Source: Pleurocapsa sp. PCC 7319 (lineage in GTDB: Bacteria > Cyanobacteriota > Cyanobacteriia > Cyanobacteriales > Xenococcaceae). From it: a DNA stretch of 64,000 bases. Positions 17,010 through 26,639 of the stretch are shown here, piece by piece (positions within the stretch are counted from its first letter, which is position 1; each line of letters starts with the position of its first letter). A program made the position numbers and the translations under genes. Where the stretch lies: NCBI RefSeq assembly GCF_000332195.1, contig NZ_KB235922.1, positions 1,547,902 through 1,611,901 of the forward strand. The letters run 5' to 3'. Under the pieces are notes generated by a model that made no database searches, was not told the origin of the DNA, and worked only from the letters and a program-made list of their open reading frames with translations.

Positions 17010-17462
17010 TTAGCAACTCTCTTTTTCTAAAATTAGAGTTACTGGACCATCATTTTCGATGTTGATTTCCATCATCGCACCAAATTTACCTGTAGCTATC
17101 GATAAACCACTTTGTTTGAGTTTGGCAACAAATTCATCGTACAAGGGTTCTGCCAGACTAGGAGATGCTGAAGCACTAAAGGAAGGACGGCGACCTTTAC
17201 GACAGTCACCGTACAGTGTAAATTGACTCACTACTAAGATTTCTCCTTGGATATCCACCACTGATTTACTCCAGGCTTTATCCGCAGATAGATCGGGAAA
17301 TAATCTTAATTCTAAGCATTTACGCGTCATCCAGTCGAGTTCTGTTTCTGTGTCCGTCGGTGAGATTCCCACTAACAAGTTTAACCCTTGACCAATTTTA
17401 CCGATTGTTTTGCCACCTACTATGACCGAAGATGATTTAACTCGCTGGACAACTACACGCAT
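17010..17462 (-). CDS. dtd: D-aminoacyl-tRNA deacylase
   Basis: 150 residues, full length for DTD1. The N-terminus [18 protein letters not shown] is characteristic. The two active-site motifs are present: SQFTLYGD (SQxTL type) and NDGPVTLIL (GPVT type). The enzyme removes D-amino acids, and glycine mischarged on tRNA-Ala, by hydrolysing the ester bond; its cross-dimer Gly-cisPro dipeptide is the GP of GPVT. The gene stands alone between repeat arrays. Confidence 0.95.
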   Translation of the reverse strand: MRVVVQRVKSSSVIVGGKTIGKIGQGLNLLVGISPTDTETELDWMTRKCLELRLFPDLSADKAWSKSVVDIQGEILVVSQFTLYGDCRKGRRPSFSASASPSLAEPLYDEFVAKLKQSGLSIATGKFGAMMEINIENDGPVTLILEKESC

Positions 17463-17592
17463 TTAGTTACACACCAGAATATTAAGGAATTGGCTTTGTT
17501 CAAATTAACTTTTTTAGCTATCAGCCATTAGCTATTAGCTATCAGCTATCAGCATTATTAATTCTCACTAGGCTTCAAGTTTTAATTTATAA
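17463..17592. repeat. AGCTATC/TAGCTAT 7-mer array
   Basis: About five near-identical 7-base units (GCTATCAGCCATTAGCTATTAGCTATC and so on, read in pieces) lie around 17515-17555 in the gap between dtd and the CobW gene. No other signal is visible. Confidence 0.65.
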
Positions 17593-18681
17593 TTATTTCC
17601 CAAAACCTTTGCCGCGATCGCCTGTTGGTAAACAAACACAGTTTTCGATTTGTTTGCGAAGTGTTTCTTTATCTAAGTTTTGACCAATGAGGACAAGCTG
17701 ATTTTTCTTGTCTCCCTGCCATTCTTCATCTTCGAGAGAAAAACGCTTGCCACTGAGGTGGAAGATATGACGTTTAGGACTTTCATCAAACCAAAGAATA
17801 CCTTTAGCACGAAAAACACTTTCGGGTAGTTGGTTATCTAAGAAATATTGAAATTTACGAATTGCCAAAGGCTTATCAAACTGGAAGGAAATAGAAGAAA
17901 AACCGTCATTTTCTAAGTGATGGGAATGGTCATGGTGGTGATGATGGTGTTCATGGTGATCGTGTTCATGGGAATGATCGTGTTCATGATCGTGGTTATG
18001 ATCTTTTGATTCTGCTTGCTCGAAGTATTTATCTGACTCAAATAAACCAACACTCAAGATCAAGGGGAGAGATACTTGAGACTTTTGAGTCCGCAGGATA
18101 CGGGCATCTTTTTTCATGTCCCTAAGTCTGACTTCCAAAGCATCAACATCGGCCTCGTCGACTAAGTCAGTTTTATTAAGCACAATCACATCACCGTATT
18201 GAATCTGACTTTGTGCTGCTTCACTATTAAATAGATCGAGGCTGAAGTTAGCACAGTCGACCATAGTGACGATTGAGTCGAGGCGGGTCATATCCCGCAA
18301 TTCTGTGCCTAAAAAGGTTAAGGCTACTGGGAGAGGATCAGCTAGTCCAGTTGTTTCTACTACTAAATAGTCAATCTTGTCATCTCTTTCGAGGATTTTA
18401 TAGACAGCGTCAACTAAATCTTCGTTAATAGTGCAGCAAATACAGCCATTGTTCAACTCAACCATACTTTCGTCGGTGGAGATAATTAATTCATTATCAA
18501 TACCGATTTCGCCAAACTCGTTCACTAAAACGGCAGTTTTAACTCCGTCTTGATTAGTCAGAATATGATTGAGCAGTGTGGTTTTACCGCTACCGAGAAA
18601 CCCCGTGATGATAGTAACGGGCAAACCTTTTTTGGATACATCCATTGCAGAAGATGTTGTAGCTTGTTCAACAGTAGTCAT
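17593..18681 (-). CDS. CobW/COG0523 G3E GTPase, metal chaperone with His-rich loop
   Basis: 362 residues. The P-loop GFLGSGKTT is at about 27-35, the diagnostic metal motif GCICC at 79-83, VVETTGLADP (switch region), and LNKTDLVDE at about 169. Between the GTPase and the C-terminal CobW domain (HLSGKRFS region) is a stretch of about 30 residues made almost only of His with Asp and Glu, which should bind Zn2+ or Ni2+. COG0523 proteins insert or carry Zn, Co or Ni. No Zur site, cobalamin gene or nitrile hydratase is nearby, so the metal is not fixed; zinc is the best guess. The gene stands alone. Confidence 0.93.
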   Translation of the reverse strand: MTTVEQATTSSAMDVSKKGLPVTIITGFLGSGKTTLLNHILTNQDGVKTAVLVNEFGEIGIDNELIISTDESMVELNNGCICCTINEDLVDAVYKILERDDKIDYLVVETTGLADPLPVALTFLGTELRDMTRLDSIVTMVDCANFSLDLFNSEAAQSQIQYGDVIVLNKTDLVDEADVDALEVRLRDMKKDARILRTQKSQVSLPLILSVGLFESDKYFEQAESKDHNHDHEHDHSHEHDHHEHHHHHHDHSHHLENDGFSSISFQFDKPLAIRKFQYFLDNQLPESVFRAKGILWFDESPKRHIFHLSGKRFSLEDEEWQGDKKNQLVLIGQNLDKETLRKQIENCVCLPTGDRGKGFGK

Positions 18682-18896
18682 AGCGATCGCTTTTCTAAAA
18701 TTGTCTGACTGAGAAAATTATCTTTTTTATTCTAGTTTTTATTCTAGATTTATAGTCGTGTATACGGACTTCAATCAACCTATGCCTCAAATCCAACAGC
18801 TAGAAGCTGTGGTAGTAGGTCAAGATATATTTCTAGTCTTGTTTTTGGCTTAAAATTAATATTAGCAAGGTCTAGTAATCGTCAAGAGGTTTAACT

Positions 18897-19478
18897 ATGG
18901 TCAAAACAGCTTCCACAATGTTGTCCCTAGGCACTGTTGCCCCAGAATTTAAATTACCCGATGTTGTATCTGGAGAACATATTTCTTTAGCTACTTTTGC
19001 CGATAGTCAGGCTTTACTGATGATGTTTATTTGCCAGCATTGTCCTTTTGTTAAGCACGTTCAGCAAGAATTAGGTCAGATTGGTCAAGATTACAGCCAG
19101 CAGCCTTTGGGAATTGTGGCAATTAGTGCTAACGATGTGGCGAATTATCCTGATGACTCTCCCGCAAAACTTAAGCAGATGGCAGAAGCATTGAACTTCA
19201 ATTTTCCCCTTTGCTACGATGAAACCCAAGAAGTAAGTAAAGCTTACACTGCCGCTTGTACTCCTGATTTTTTTCTCTTTGATGCCAACCAAAAACTAGT
19301 TTACCGTGGTCAACTAGATGATAGCCGCCCAGGTAATAATATCCCCGTTACCGGTCAGGATTTACGACGAGCGATCGATGCTGTATTGCAAGGTAACGCT
19401 GTTGATTTTGAGCAAAAACCGAGTATTGGTTGCAATATCAAGTGGAAACCGGGAAACGAACCAGAATATTTTGGCTAA
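18897..19478 (+). CDS. Thioredoxin-fold redoxin (AhpC/TSA-like)
   Basis: 193 residues. LGTVAPEFKLPDVVSGEHISLATF is the standard redoxin entry, then LLMMFICQHCPFVKHVQQELG, so the active-site pair is Cys-x-x-Cys in a CQHC context, and a later TPDFFLFDANQKLVYRGQ with the cis-Pro. A further Cys (YTAACTPD) and the C-terminal IGCNIKWKPG are conserved in this cyanobacterial subgroup, usually called thioredoxin family protein or peroxiredoxin-like. It has no signal peptide. It would act as a cytoplasmic reductase or peroxidase; the substrate is unknown. Confidence 0.88.
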   Translation: MVKTASTMLSLGTVAPEFKLPDVVSGEHISLATFADSQALLMMFICQHCPFVKHVQQELGQIGQDYSQQPLGIVAISANDVANYPDDSPAKLKQMAEALNFNFPLCYDETQEVSKAYTAACTPDFFLFDANQKLVYRGQLDDSRPGNNIPVTGQDLRRAIDAVLQGNAVDFEQKPSIGCNIKWKPGNEPEYFG

Positions 19479-19717
19479 ACTCTAACTTGATTTTTTTCTT
19501 GGGTTTTTGCTCAAGACTCTGTGTATCAACACGCTTAAAAGAAAATTGTGAAAAATGAGAAAAGATTTAAAATTCTTTATATTGTGATTCGCTCATAAAT
19601 TACTATCCGTAGGATAATAAGAAGTCATTGACACTATACGTCTTTACTAAAACGCATATCTTTAAAACTAAAGATACTTACTTACACACTCATTTTTTTG
19701 ATTAAAGGAGAAAATAT

Positions 19718-21019
19718 TTGGTTTTTAAAACTTCCTTTAAAACGGCTAATTCAGAAGAGATTTTTAGTGCTGCTCAGAAGTTAATGCCTGGTGGCGTTAG
19801 CTCACCAGTGAGAGCTTTTAAATCTGTTGGCGGTCAACCAATTGTATTTGACCATGTTAAGGGTGCTTATATTTGGGATGTCGATGGTAATCAATATATT
19901 GATTATGTGGGCACTTGGGGACCCGCAATTTGTGGTCATGCCCATCCTGAAGTTATTCAAGCTCTTCACGAAGCTCTGGAAAAAGGCACGAGCTTTGGCG
20001 CTCCTTGCGCTTTAGAGAATGTCTTGGCGGAAATGGTAATTGACGCTGTTCCTAGTATTGATGTTGTGCGTTTCGTAAACTCGGGAACAGAAGCTTGTAT
20101 GTCTGTCTTGCGTTTAATGAGAGCGTTCACTGGTAGAGACAAAATTGTCAAGTTTGAAGGCTGTTATCATGGTCACGCAGATATGTTTTTGGTCAAGGCT
20201 GGCTCTGGAGTAGCAACTCTTGGTTTACCAGATTCACCAGGAGTACCTAAATCGGCAACCAATAACACTTTAACTGCTCCATATAACGACTTAGAAACAG
20301 TAAAAAAACTCTTTGCCAATAATCCCGGGCAAATTGCTGGGGTGATTCTGGAACCTGTGGTAGGGAACTCAGGATTTGTCACTCCTGATGCTGGATTTCT
20401 AGAAGGCTTGCGAGAAATAACTAAAGAGCATGATGCATTGCTAGTTTTTGACGAAGTAATGACTGGTTTTCGCATTGCTTATGGTGGCGCACAAGAAAAA
20501 TTTGGTGTAACTCCAGATCTAACTACCTTAGGCAAAGTTATTGGTGGTGGTCTGCCTGTGGGTGCTTATGGTGGACGCGCTGATATTATGTCTATGGTTG
20601 CACCAGCAGGTCCTATGTATCAAGCAGGAACTCTCTCTGGTAATCCCTTGGCAATGACTGCGGGGATCAAAACTTTGGAATTACTTAGAAAACCAGGTGC
20701 TTATGAACAGCTAGACCGTATTACTAAGAAGCTGTCGACTGGCTTATTAAAGGTGGCTCAAGAAGCTGGTCATGAAGTTACCGGTGGTAGCATTAGTGCC
20801 ATGTTTGGTATGTTCTTTACAGGCACAGAAGTTCATAACTACGATGATGCGAAAACTTCAGATATGAAGAAATTTGCTCGCTTTCATCGCGGTATGTTGG
20901 AAAGTGGAATTTATCTTGCTCCTTCACAATTTGAGGCAGGATTTACCTCTTTGGCTCATACTGATGAGGATATTGATAAAACTTTGGCAGCAGCAAAAGA
21001 AGTTTTATCTGCAATCTAG
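19718..21019 (+). CDS. hemL: Glutamate-1-semialdehyde 2,1-aminomutase
   Basis: 433 residues, the usual length. PLP-binding signature [17 protein letters not shown] carries the Schiff-base Lys at about 273; [25 protein letters not shown] and [15 protein letters not shown] are all standard. The enzyme makes 5-aminolevulinate for chlorophyll and haem. The start is a TTG at 19718: it follows an AAAGGAG site by seven bases and matches the known N-terminus, while the nearest ATG would cut off conserved residues. A strong terminator lies just downstream. This is a core gene, and an insertion sequence begins about 240 bp further. Confidence 0.96.
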   Translation: MVFKTSFKTANSEEIFSAAQKLMPGGVSSPVRAFKSVGGQPIVFDHVKGAYIWDVDGNQYIDYVGTWGPAICGHAHPEVIQALHEALEKGTSFGAPCALENVLAEMVIDAVPSIDVVRFVNSGTEACMSVLRLMRAFTGRDKIVKFEGCYHGHADMFLVKAGSGVATLGLPDSPGVPKSATNNTLTAPYNDLETVKKLFANNPGQIAGVILEPVVGNSGFVTPDAGFLEGLREITKEHDALLVFDEVMTGFRIAYGGAQEKFGVTPDLTTLGKVIGGGLPVGAYGGRADIMSMVAPAGPMYQAGTLSGNPLAMTAGIKTLELLRKPGAYEQLDRITKKLSTGLLKVAQEAGHEVTGGSISAMFGMFFTGTEVHNYDDAKTSDMKKFARFHRGMLESGIYLAPSQFEAGFTSLAHTDEDIDKTLAAAKEVLSAI

Positions 21020-21051
21020 ATCTTCGTGCGGGTAAATTAAATCTTTGATAT

Positions 21052-21076
21052 AGACGGGTCTTATCCCGTCTTTTTT
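21052..21076 (+). terminator. Rho-independent terminator of hemL
   Basis: The stem AGACGGG pairs with CCCGTCT across a short loop and is followed at once by a run of six T. It lies about 33 bases after the hemL stop. Confidence 0.85.
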
Positions 21077-21255
21077 AATTTATATGAAAATAGCTAATGG
21101 CTGATAGCGAGTAGTTTTGCTCCTTTAACTCTATGCTAAATGCTGCACTACCCACAAGCCTGCTTGAGTGCGATCGCGAACATCTATAGTCATTCCAAAT
21201 GAAAATCATACGATTGTGTAAGGTCGAATTGCGATTAGCCCCTACGATAATTAGT

Positions 21256-22935
21256 TAGGGTTTGCTGAATAACTTGACAACCTTGAGCCAATAAAGGTTA
21301 TAAGGATTTTAGGCGCAGAAAAAAGTTAAGTAAAAATGGCGAAAAACCCCTAAAATTGGTAAAAGACCCTTGCACTTATCTGAGCAAGAACAAATGTACC
21401 GTAAAACTAGCCAGTCGGAGCTTACCCCAGAAAATTTTGAATTACCCTTTGAAAGTAAGTTGTCATCAGAAAACCGATGGGTAATTATGGCAGAGTTAAT
21501 TCCTTGGTCAGATTTTGAGTCAGAATATGCAGAAAATTTCTCAGAAACAATGGGAGCAATAGCCAAACCATTTCGGATGGCATTGGGGGCATTAATTATT
21601 AAAGAAAAATTAGGAATAAGCGATAGAGAAACTGTAGAGCAAATAAGGGAAAATCCTTATTTACAGTATTTTCTAGGGATGTCAGACTATAGCAATCAAG
21701 CCCCATTTGATGCCTCAATGATGGTTTATTTTAGAGAAAGAATAGACCTGGATTTAGTTAATAAAATCAATATAAAAATGGTAAATAATCTCCGAGAGAA
21801 AGAGGAGGAAGAAACAGAAAAAAAAACGAAAAAGAAGAAGTTAAATCAATTAAAAATCAAGGAAAGTTAATATTAGATGCTACTTGCGCTCCTGGGGATA
21901 TAAGTTATCCCAATGATTTGGGAATATTAAATCAAGCCAGACGACAAACCGAAAAAATTCTAGATTCTCTTTATAAAACTTGTCAAACAAAGAAAGTAAA
22001 AAAGCCAAGGACTTATAGAAAGAAAGCGAGAAAAGATTATTTGAAAGTTGCGAAGAAACGTCGTCCATCTCGACAAGAAAGAAGCTCGGCAGTCGCCAAA
22101 CAATTACAATACATCAAAAGAAATTTATCTCACATAGAGAATTTAGTTAATTCCGAGGCTGATTTAAGTAGTCTATCTCCAAGCCAATATAAAATGTTGT
22201 TGGTAGTTACAGAAGTTTATCGTCAACAATTGTGGATGTATGAGAATCAATCCAACAGAATTGACGATAGAATCGTCAGTATAACTCAACCTCATATCCG
22301 TCCTATCGTCAGAGGAAAAGCAGGAAAAACTGTGGAATTCGGAGCAAAAATTTCAGTAAGCTGTTTTGACCAATATGTATTTTTAGATCATTTGAGTTGG
22401 GATAACTTTAATGAATCAGGGGATTTAAAAACACAAGTAGAAGCCTATAAAAACTTCACTGGCTACTATCCATCCTCAGTTCATGTAGATAAAATTTATC
22501 GCAATAGAGAGAATCGAACTTGGTGTAAAGACCGAGGTATTAGAATCAGTGGACCACCATTGGGAAGACCACCTAAAAATGTTAGTAAATCAACTAAAAA
22601 ACAAGCTAGAGATGATGAAAGATTTCGTAATGCTATTGAGGGAAAATTCGGACAAGCAAAACGACGTTATGGACTTAACTGTATCATGGCAAAACTCTCA
22701 AAGACAGCAGAAACTTCTATTGCCGTTACTTTTTTAGTTATCAATCTTTCCACCCTGCTCAGGCAGGTTAGCTGTCTTTTTTTGTCTTTATTTCTGAATA
22801 CCTATAAATTCGGCTCGATTACTGACTTTTTTATTATTAAAACTGATATTAAAGTCAAATTACTAACATAAAAACTTATTTTTTAAACAAGCTGATTCTT
22901 GTCAATTTTTCCGATTACTTTTTCAGCAAACTCTA
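21256..22935 (+). mobile_element. Insertion sequence, IS5/IS1182-like, with frameshifted transposase (~1.68 kb)
   Basis: The left end begins TAGGGTTTGCTGAATAA and the right end, read on the other strand, TAGAGTTTGCTGAAAAA, so the terminal repeats match at 15 of 17 positions. Between them lies one transposase encoded in two overlapping frames. No clear target duplication can be read next to the ends. The right end falls inside the reading frame of a gene that continues to 23259, so the element has cut that gene. The 3' part of the same transposase is found as a remnant near 52057-52135. Confidence 0.85.
21394..22871 (+). CDS. DDE transposase, two frames joined by a -1 shift at a run of nine A
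   Basis: The first frame runs from ATG 21394 to a stop at 21870. The second is open from before 21885 to 22871. The joint is the nine-A run at 21818-21826: slipping back one base gives EKKNEKEEVKSIKNQGK, then LILDATCAPGDISYP, which carries the first catalytic Asp. The second Asp lies in VHVDKIYRN and the Glu in RFRNAIEGKFGQAKRRYGL, so the catalytic triad is complete after the shift. The N-terminal half has the family signature RMALGALIIKEKLGISDRETVEQIRENPYLQYF. Programmed frameshifting or transcriptional slippage is likely, though a simple inactivating mutation cannot be excluded. The last 40 residues look like read-through past the conserved end. Confidence 0.8.
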
Positions 22936-23259
22936 ATTAATCTCAACAAAAGATGGAAACTCAAAATCAGCTTTGAATCGGATGAAGATAAGGAAGAACA
23001 GATTGTTTATTTGAAAAATAAACAAAAAATACTTATTGGTGATGATAGTCTAAACGCTATTTTCTGCCCTGGAGATGAAATAAGAGGCTATTTGCAAAGA
23101 AAAGGGAATCGTCTTCATTTGATTCCTTTTAAAAGCCAGCCAGTTTTTTATCGCGAACAAGAAGTGAAAAAAGCTATAGCCGTAGAATCTAATAGTTTTA
23201 GACTCAATTGCCCTTTCAGAAATAAAAACTTCAATCTTGCTATTAAATTAATTAAATAA
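22936..23259 (+). pseudogene. 3' remnant of the first gene of the tubulin-like operon, cut by the IS
   Basis: The frame is open from the IS end and runs 107 codons to a stop five bases before the tubulin-like gene. No good start codon exists near the IS; a TTG at 23011 would give an 82-residue product but has no ribosome-binding site. The residues (KRWKLKISFES, then QKILIGDDSLNAIFCPGDEIRGYL) read like the C-terminal domain of a soluble protein and not like transposase. No matching 5' part is visible to the left of the IS. The 4-base gap to the next gene argues that it was a genuine operon member. Its family is not recognised; von Willebrand A-type proteins often accompany tubulin-like genes, but I see no MIDAS motif here. 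Confidence 0.6.
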
Positions 23260-23263
23260 AACT

Positions 23264-26200
23264 ATGAATATTAAACCTGAAGCTCAAAGTCAGAAAATTA
23301 GACGCACTATCTGTATTGGATTAGGAGGAACAGGGAAAGATGTTTTGATGCGTATTCGTCGTCTGATTGTGGATAAATATAGCAATTTAGATGCGCTACC
23401 TGTAGTTAGTTTTGTTCATATAGATACGGATAAAGCAAGTAGTAATGTTACAGGATTACGAACGGGAAATTTTTATCACGGGGTCGATTTACGTCTTAGT
23501 GATGCCGAAAAAGTTGCATCCACAATGAGCAGAGTTGAGGTTAATAACTTCGTTCAAGAAATGAATCGTAAGTCGAGTAATTATGAAGGCTCACCAGGGG
23601 TTTATAAAAATATTGAATGCTGGTTTCCACCACAACTATTAAAAGATCTAAAAGCTATTGATGAAGGAGCAAAAGGAATTAGACCTGTCGGTAGATTAGC
23701 CTTTTTTCATAACCATCGCAAGATTAGAAATGCTCTACAAACAGCCGAACAAAGAACGCGGGGACATGAGAGTAAATTAATTCAACAGGGATTAGTTGTC
23801 GATAATGAACTGAGCATTTTTTTAGTTGGTTCATTGTGTGGTGGTACAGGTAGTGGAATATTTTTAGATACTGCATATTGTTTGCGAGGGATGTATGGCG
23901 ATCGCGGAGCGCAAATTAGCGGTTACTTGGTAATTAGTCCCGAACTTTACGGGGATACTCCTAGTATGAATGCCAATGCCTATGCAGCACTAAAAGAGTT
24001 GAATTATTATGCCACTGCGGGAACTAATTTTAAAGCTTATTATGATTTGCAAAATCTTCAATATGTAGAAGAATCTCGTCCACCTTTTGAGTATGTTTAT
24101 TTAGTATCCAACCGCACAAAAAGCGATTATAGAATATTAGAAAAAAGCAAGCTGTGTAATATTATTGCTCATAAAATATATCTGGATTTTGCTGGAGAAT
24201 TATCGCCAATGCTGGTGGCACAACGGGACAACTTTTTACAGCATTTAATTCAGTTAGACGAACACCCTCGCCCTAATGTACAGCGTTACCTTACGTTTGG
24301 TTTAGCAGAAATATATTTTCCTCGCGATATTGCCGTACAGGTATCTTTAAATCGAATCAAACTAAAATTAGTTAAGTATTGGTTACAGGGAGAAGGACAA
24401 AGTCCCGATGCAAAAATATTACTAGAAAGGTTTTTAAATCAATGGTACTCGGGAGGGGATAAGCAAGAGGGATTAATTAATAAACTGCGTCAAACAACTA
24501 CTGACGGGAACAAAACTTTCAGCAATGTTTTAAGTAGCTGGCGCAATCGTCTGGAAAATAGTATCGCTGAATGTGAAACTAAAGACGACCGTGAGAATTT
24601 AATTACTCAATTATCTAGAGAGATTCGCGAACAATTTCGTAAGGTTCAACCCGGGGAAAGTGACAGCAATCGTGGAGTTTGGCTAACTAATATCAAACAA
24701 GCCCGTGAGCGAATTACACGAGAATTAACTAAAGATATTGATCGCTTTTTAGTGACCTTACTTCATCCCAGTCAACCTGACTTTTCTTTAGCTAATAGTC
24801 GCGCTTGGCTGGAGGCTTTAAGTACAGAATTAAATCAAACTTATCGAAATACAGAAGATCGAGTAAACAGTAATGGCAAAATTCATAGTCTGGAAGAAGT
24901 AGAAAGAAAATGGCAGGATGCAGCCCAAACTATTGAAGATCTAGAAAGTAAGAGAGGCTTGTTACCGTTTAATAAAAAGCAAAAAAAAAGTCAGGTACAA
25001 GAAGAAGCTAAACGCATTGTTGGGGAGGTTAATAAATTAATTAAACACAACTTCGATTTTGTATTAACCCGTGAAACTCTTGAAATAGTTAAAAGTCTTC
25101 AGCACTACGTCAACGACTTAACCACTAAAGCCAGCAACTTTTATAACCTGCTTAAAAATATCCAACTGGCTTACGAAAAAACCGAAACCGAACTAAAACA
25201 ATTAAACGTCGATGAAATGAGTGGAGAAGCAATCTTTGCCGATGCTGATACCGATGATTGTTATCAAAGCCTATTACCTGATCGCGATCGCGCTACACAA
25301 CTAGCACTAGTAACAACTAAAATTACCGAAAAGATTGGTTTGGGAGAGTCATTGGCTAGCTGTCTTGATGCAGGTTTAATTGATGAACCGCAGCTAATCG
25401 AAGAAATTAATTTAATTGTCGATGGTTTATTTGGTTCGCGTAGTTTAGATCGGGTACAGTCGGCAACTAAACGTTTTTTGGAAAACTACTCCGTAAGCGA
25501 TCGCGCAACCCGTCTCGAACAAATACTGAGAGAAGCCGAACCTCTACTGCCTTTAAATACCAGCGATCCTTACTTCTATAATGATTCGGGTAAAAGTGCA
25601 GAAATTATCGGTTTCAAAGATACCGATAACCGCGAGGTAATTCAATTTAAACAGATACTCTTCAATGACTTAGGTGTTCCCGACAGCCAACTAAAACCAA
25701 TTCAAGCCGAAGACGAAATTGTCTTCGTCACAGAATACGCTGCTTTTCCCTTGAGACTGATTCAGGATTTGGCTCAAATGCGACAACATTATCTACGCCA
25801 AAAAACTTATGGTAGTGGTTTTTTGCATAATGACTATCGCACTATGTTTACCGATATTCTCCCTCCTGATGCGCGAGAAATGAAACAGCTACAAGATATC
25901 TTTTATCCCTCTTTAGCTTTTGGGTTGCTTCCCTGTAACCAGCAGACAGGTTTACACGAGTTACAATATTACGATCGCCTACGGGATACCTATCAAGTAA
26001 ATACTATAAGCACAGTTTGGGATGAGGCTTTAGAACAACTAGCCAATGTTAAAGATATGGCAGTAGCTTTAAATCAAGAATTAGATAAAGCGATCGACGA
26101 TATCACCAACAACCCAAATAAATGGGAGTCGCACTATTTACCTAAGTTGCGAGAATTTGTCGCTTTAGTTGATGAGTTACCCGAAGACGATCCTAATTAC

Positions 26201-26590
26201 CTATATAAAGAAATAGTCGTCGGTACGAGAGAAACCTTAGATACAAAAGCACAGGAAGGAATTATTAATCGTTTCTGGCGCAGGATGGAAGAGAAGTTTA
26301 ATCAACAACAAGCACTTAGTTCATCTTCTCTACCCTCTCAAAGTCAACAAAGACTATCGGGAACAACGACTGCTGTTATTAATAATAGTCAAAAATCAAC
26401 TAAAATTACCGAATCTGAAGCAAATCAAAATGAAGTTTTGGATGCAGAAATTGATAATGATAATTCATCAAAAAATAATCCAGAAATAATTGCTAAACTA
26501 GCACAGCTAAAACAATTACGAGATCAGGGAATCATTACAGAAGAAGGATTTAAAGCCAAGGAAAAAGAAATACTAGATTTATATTTTTAA
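23264..26590 (+). CDS. Tubulin-like GTPase protein (Tubulin_2 type) with C-terminal SHOCT domain
   Basis: 1108 residues. The N-terminus IRRTICIGLGGTGKDVLMRIRRL (GLGGTG at 19-24) and the sequence FLVGSLCGGTGSGIFLDTA (GGTGSG at 193-198) are the nucleotide-binding loops of the FtsZ/tubulin fold; FVHIDTD at about 51-56 adds the usual second strand. This matches the prokaryotic tubulin-like domain often labelled Tubulin_2. A large helical middle (about 360-1000) follows, with coiled-coil-prone stretches. A low-complexity linker leads to a final SHOCT domain, IAKLAQLKQLRDQGIITEEGFKAKEKEIL. I infer GTP-dependent polymerisation. It starts the surviving part of a three-gene operon with two membrane proteins that resemble an ion-driven stator. 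Its function is unknown. Confidence 0.85.
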   Translation: MNIKPEAQSQKIRRTICIGLGGTGKDVLMRIRRLIVDKYSNLDALPVVSFVHIDTDKASSNVTGLRTGNFYHGVDLRLSDAEKVASTMSRVEVNNFVQEMNRKSSNYEGSPGVYKNIECWFPPQLLKDLKAIDEGAKGIRPVGRLAFFHNHRKIRNALQTAEQRTRGHESKLIQQGLVVDNELSIFLVGSLCGGTGSGIFLDTAYCLRGMYGDRGAQISGYLVISPELYGDTPSMNANAYAALKELNYYATAGTNFKAYYDLQNLQYVEESRPPFEYVYLVSNRTKSDYRILEKSKLCNIIAHKIYLDFAGELSPMLVAQRDNFLQHLIQLDEHPRPNVQRYLTFGLAEIYFPRDIAVQVSLNRIKLKLVKYWLQGEGQSPDAKILLERFLNQWYSGGDKQEGLINKLRQTTTDGNKTFSNVLSSWRNRLENSIAECETKDDRENLITQLSREIREQFRKVQPGESDSNRGVWLTNIKQARERITRELTKDIDRFLVTLLHPSQPDFSLANSRAWLEALSTELNQTYRNTEDRVNSNGKIHSLEEVERKWQDAAQTIEDLESKRGLLPFNKKQKKSQVQEEAKRIVGEVNKLIKHNFDFVLTRETLEIVKSLQHYVNDLTTKASNFYNLLKNIQLAYEKTETELKQLNVDEMSGEAIFADADTDDCYQSLLPDRDRATQLALVTTKITEKIGLGESLASCLDAGLIDEPQLIEEINLIVDGLFGSRSLDRVQSATKRFLENYSVSDRATRLEQILREAEPLLPLNTSDPYFYNDSGKSAEIIGFKDTDNREVIQFKQILFNDLGVPDSQLKPIQAEDEIVFVTEYAAFPLRLIQDLAQMRQHYLRQKTYGSGFLHNDYRTMFTDILPPDAREMKQLQDIFYPSLAFGLLPCNQQTGLHELQYYDRLRDTYQVNTISTVWDEALEQLANVKDMAVALNQELDKAIDDITNNPNKWESHYLPKLREFVALVDELPEDDPNYLYKEIVVGTRETLDTKAQEGIINRFWRRMEEKFNQQQALSSSSLPSQSQQRLSGTTTAVINNSQKSTKITESEANQNEVLDAEIDNDNSSKNNPEIIAKLAQLKQLRDQGIITEEGFKAKEKEILDLYF

Positions 26591-26639
26591 ACCTAGTTAC
26601 TCAATTAATAAAAAATAAATTACTAATCCTATAAAAGCT

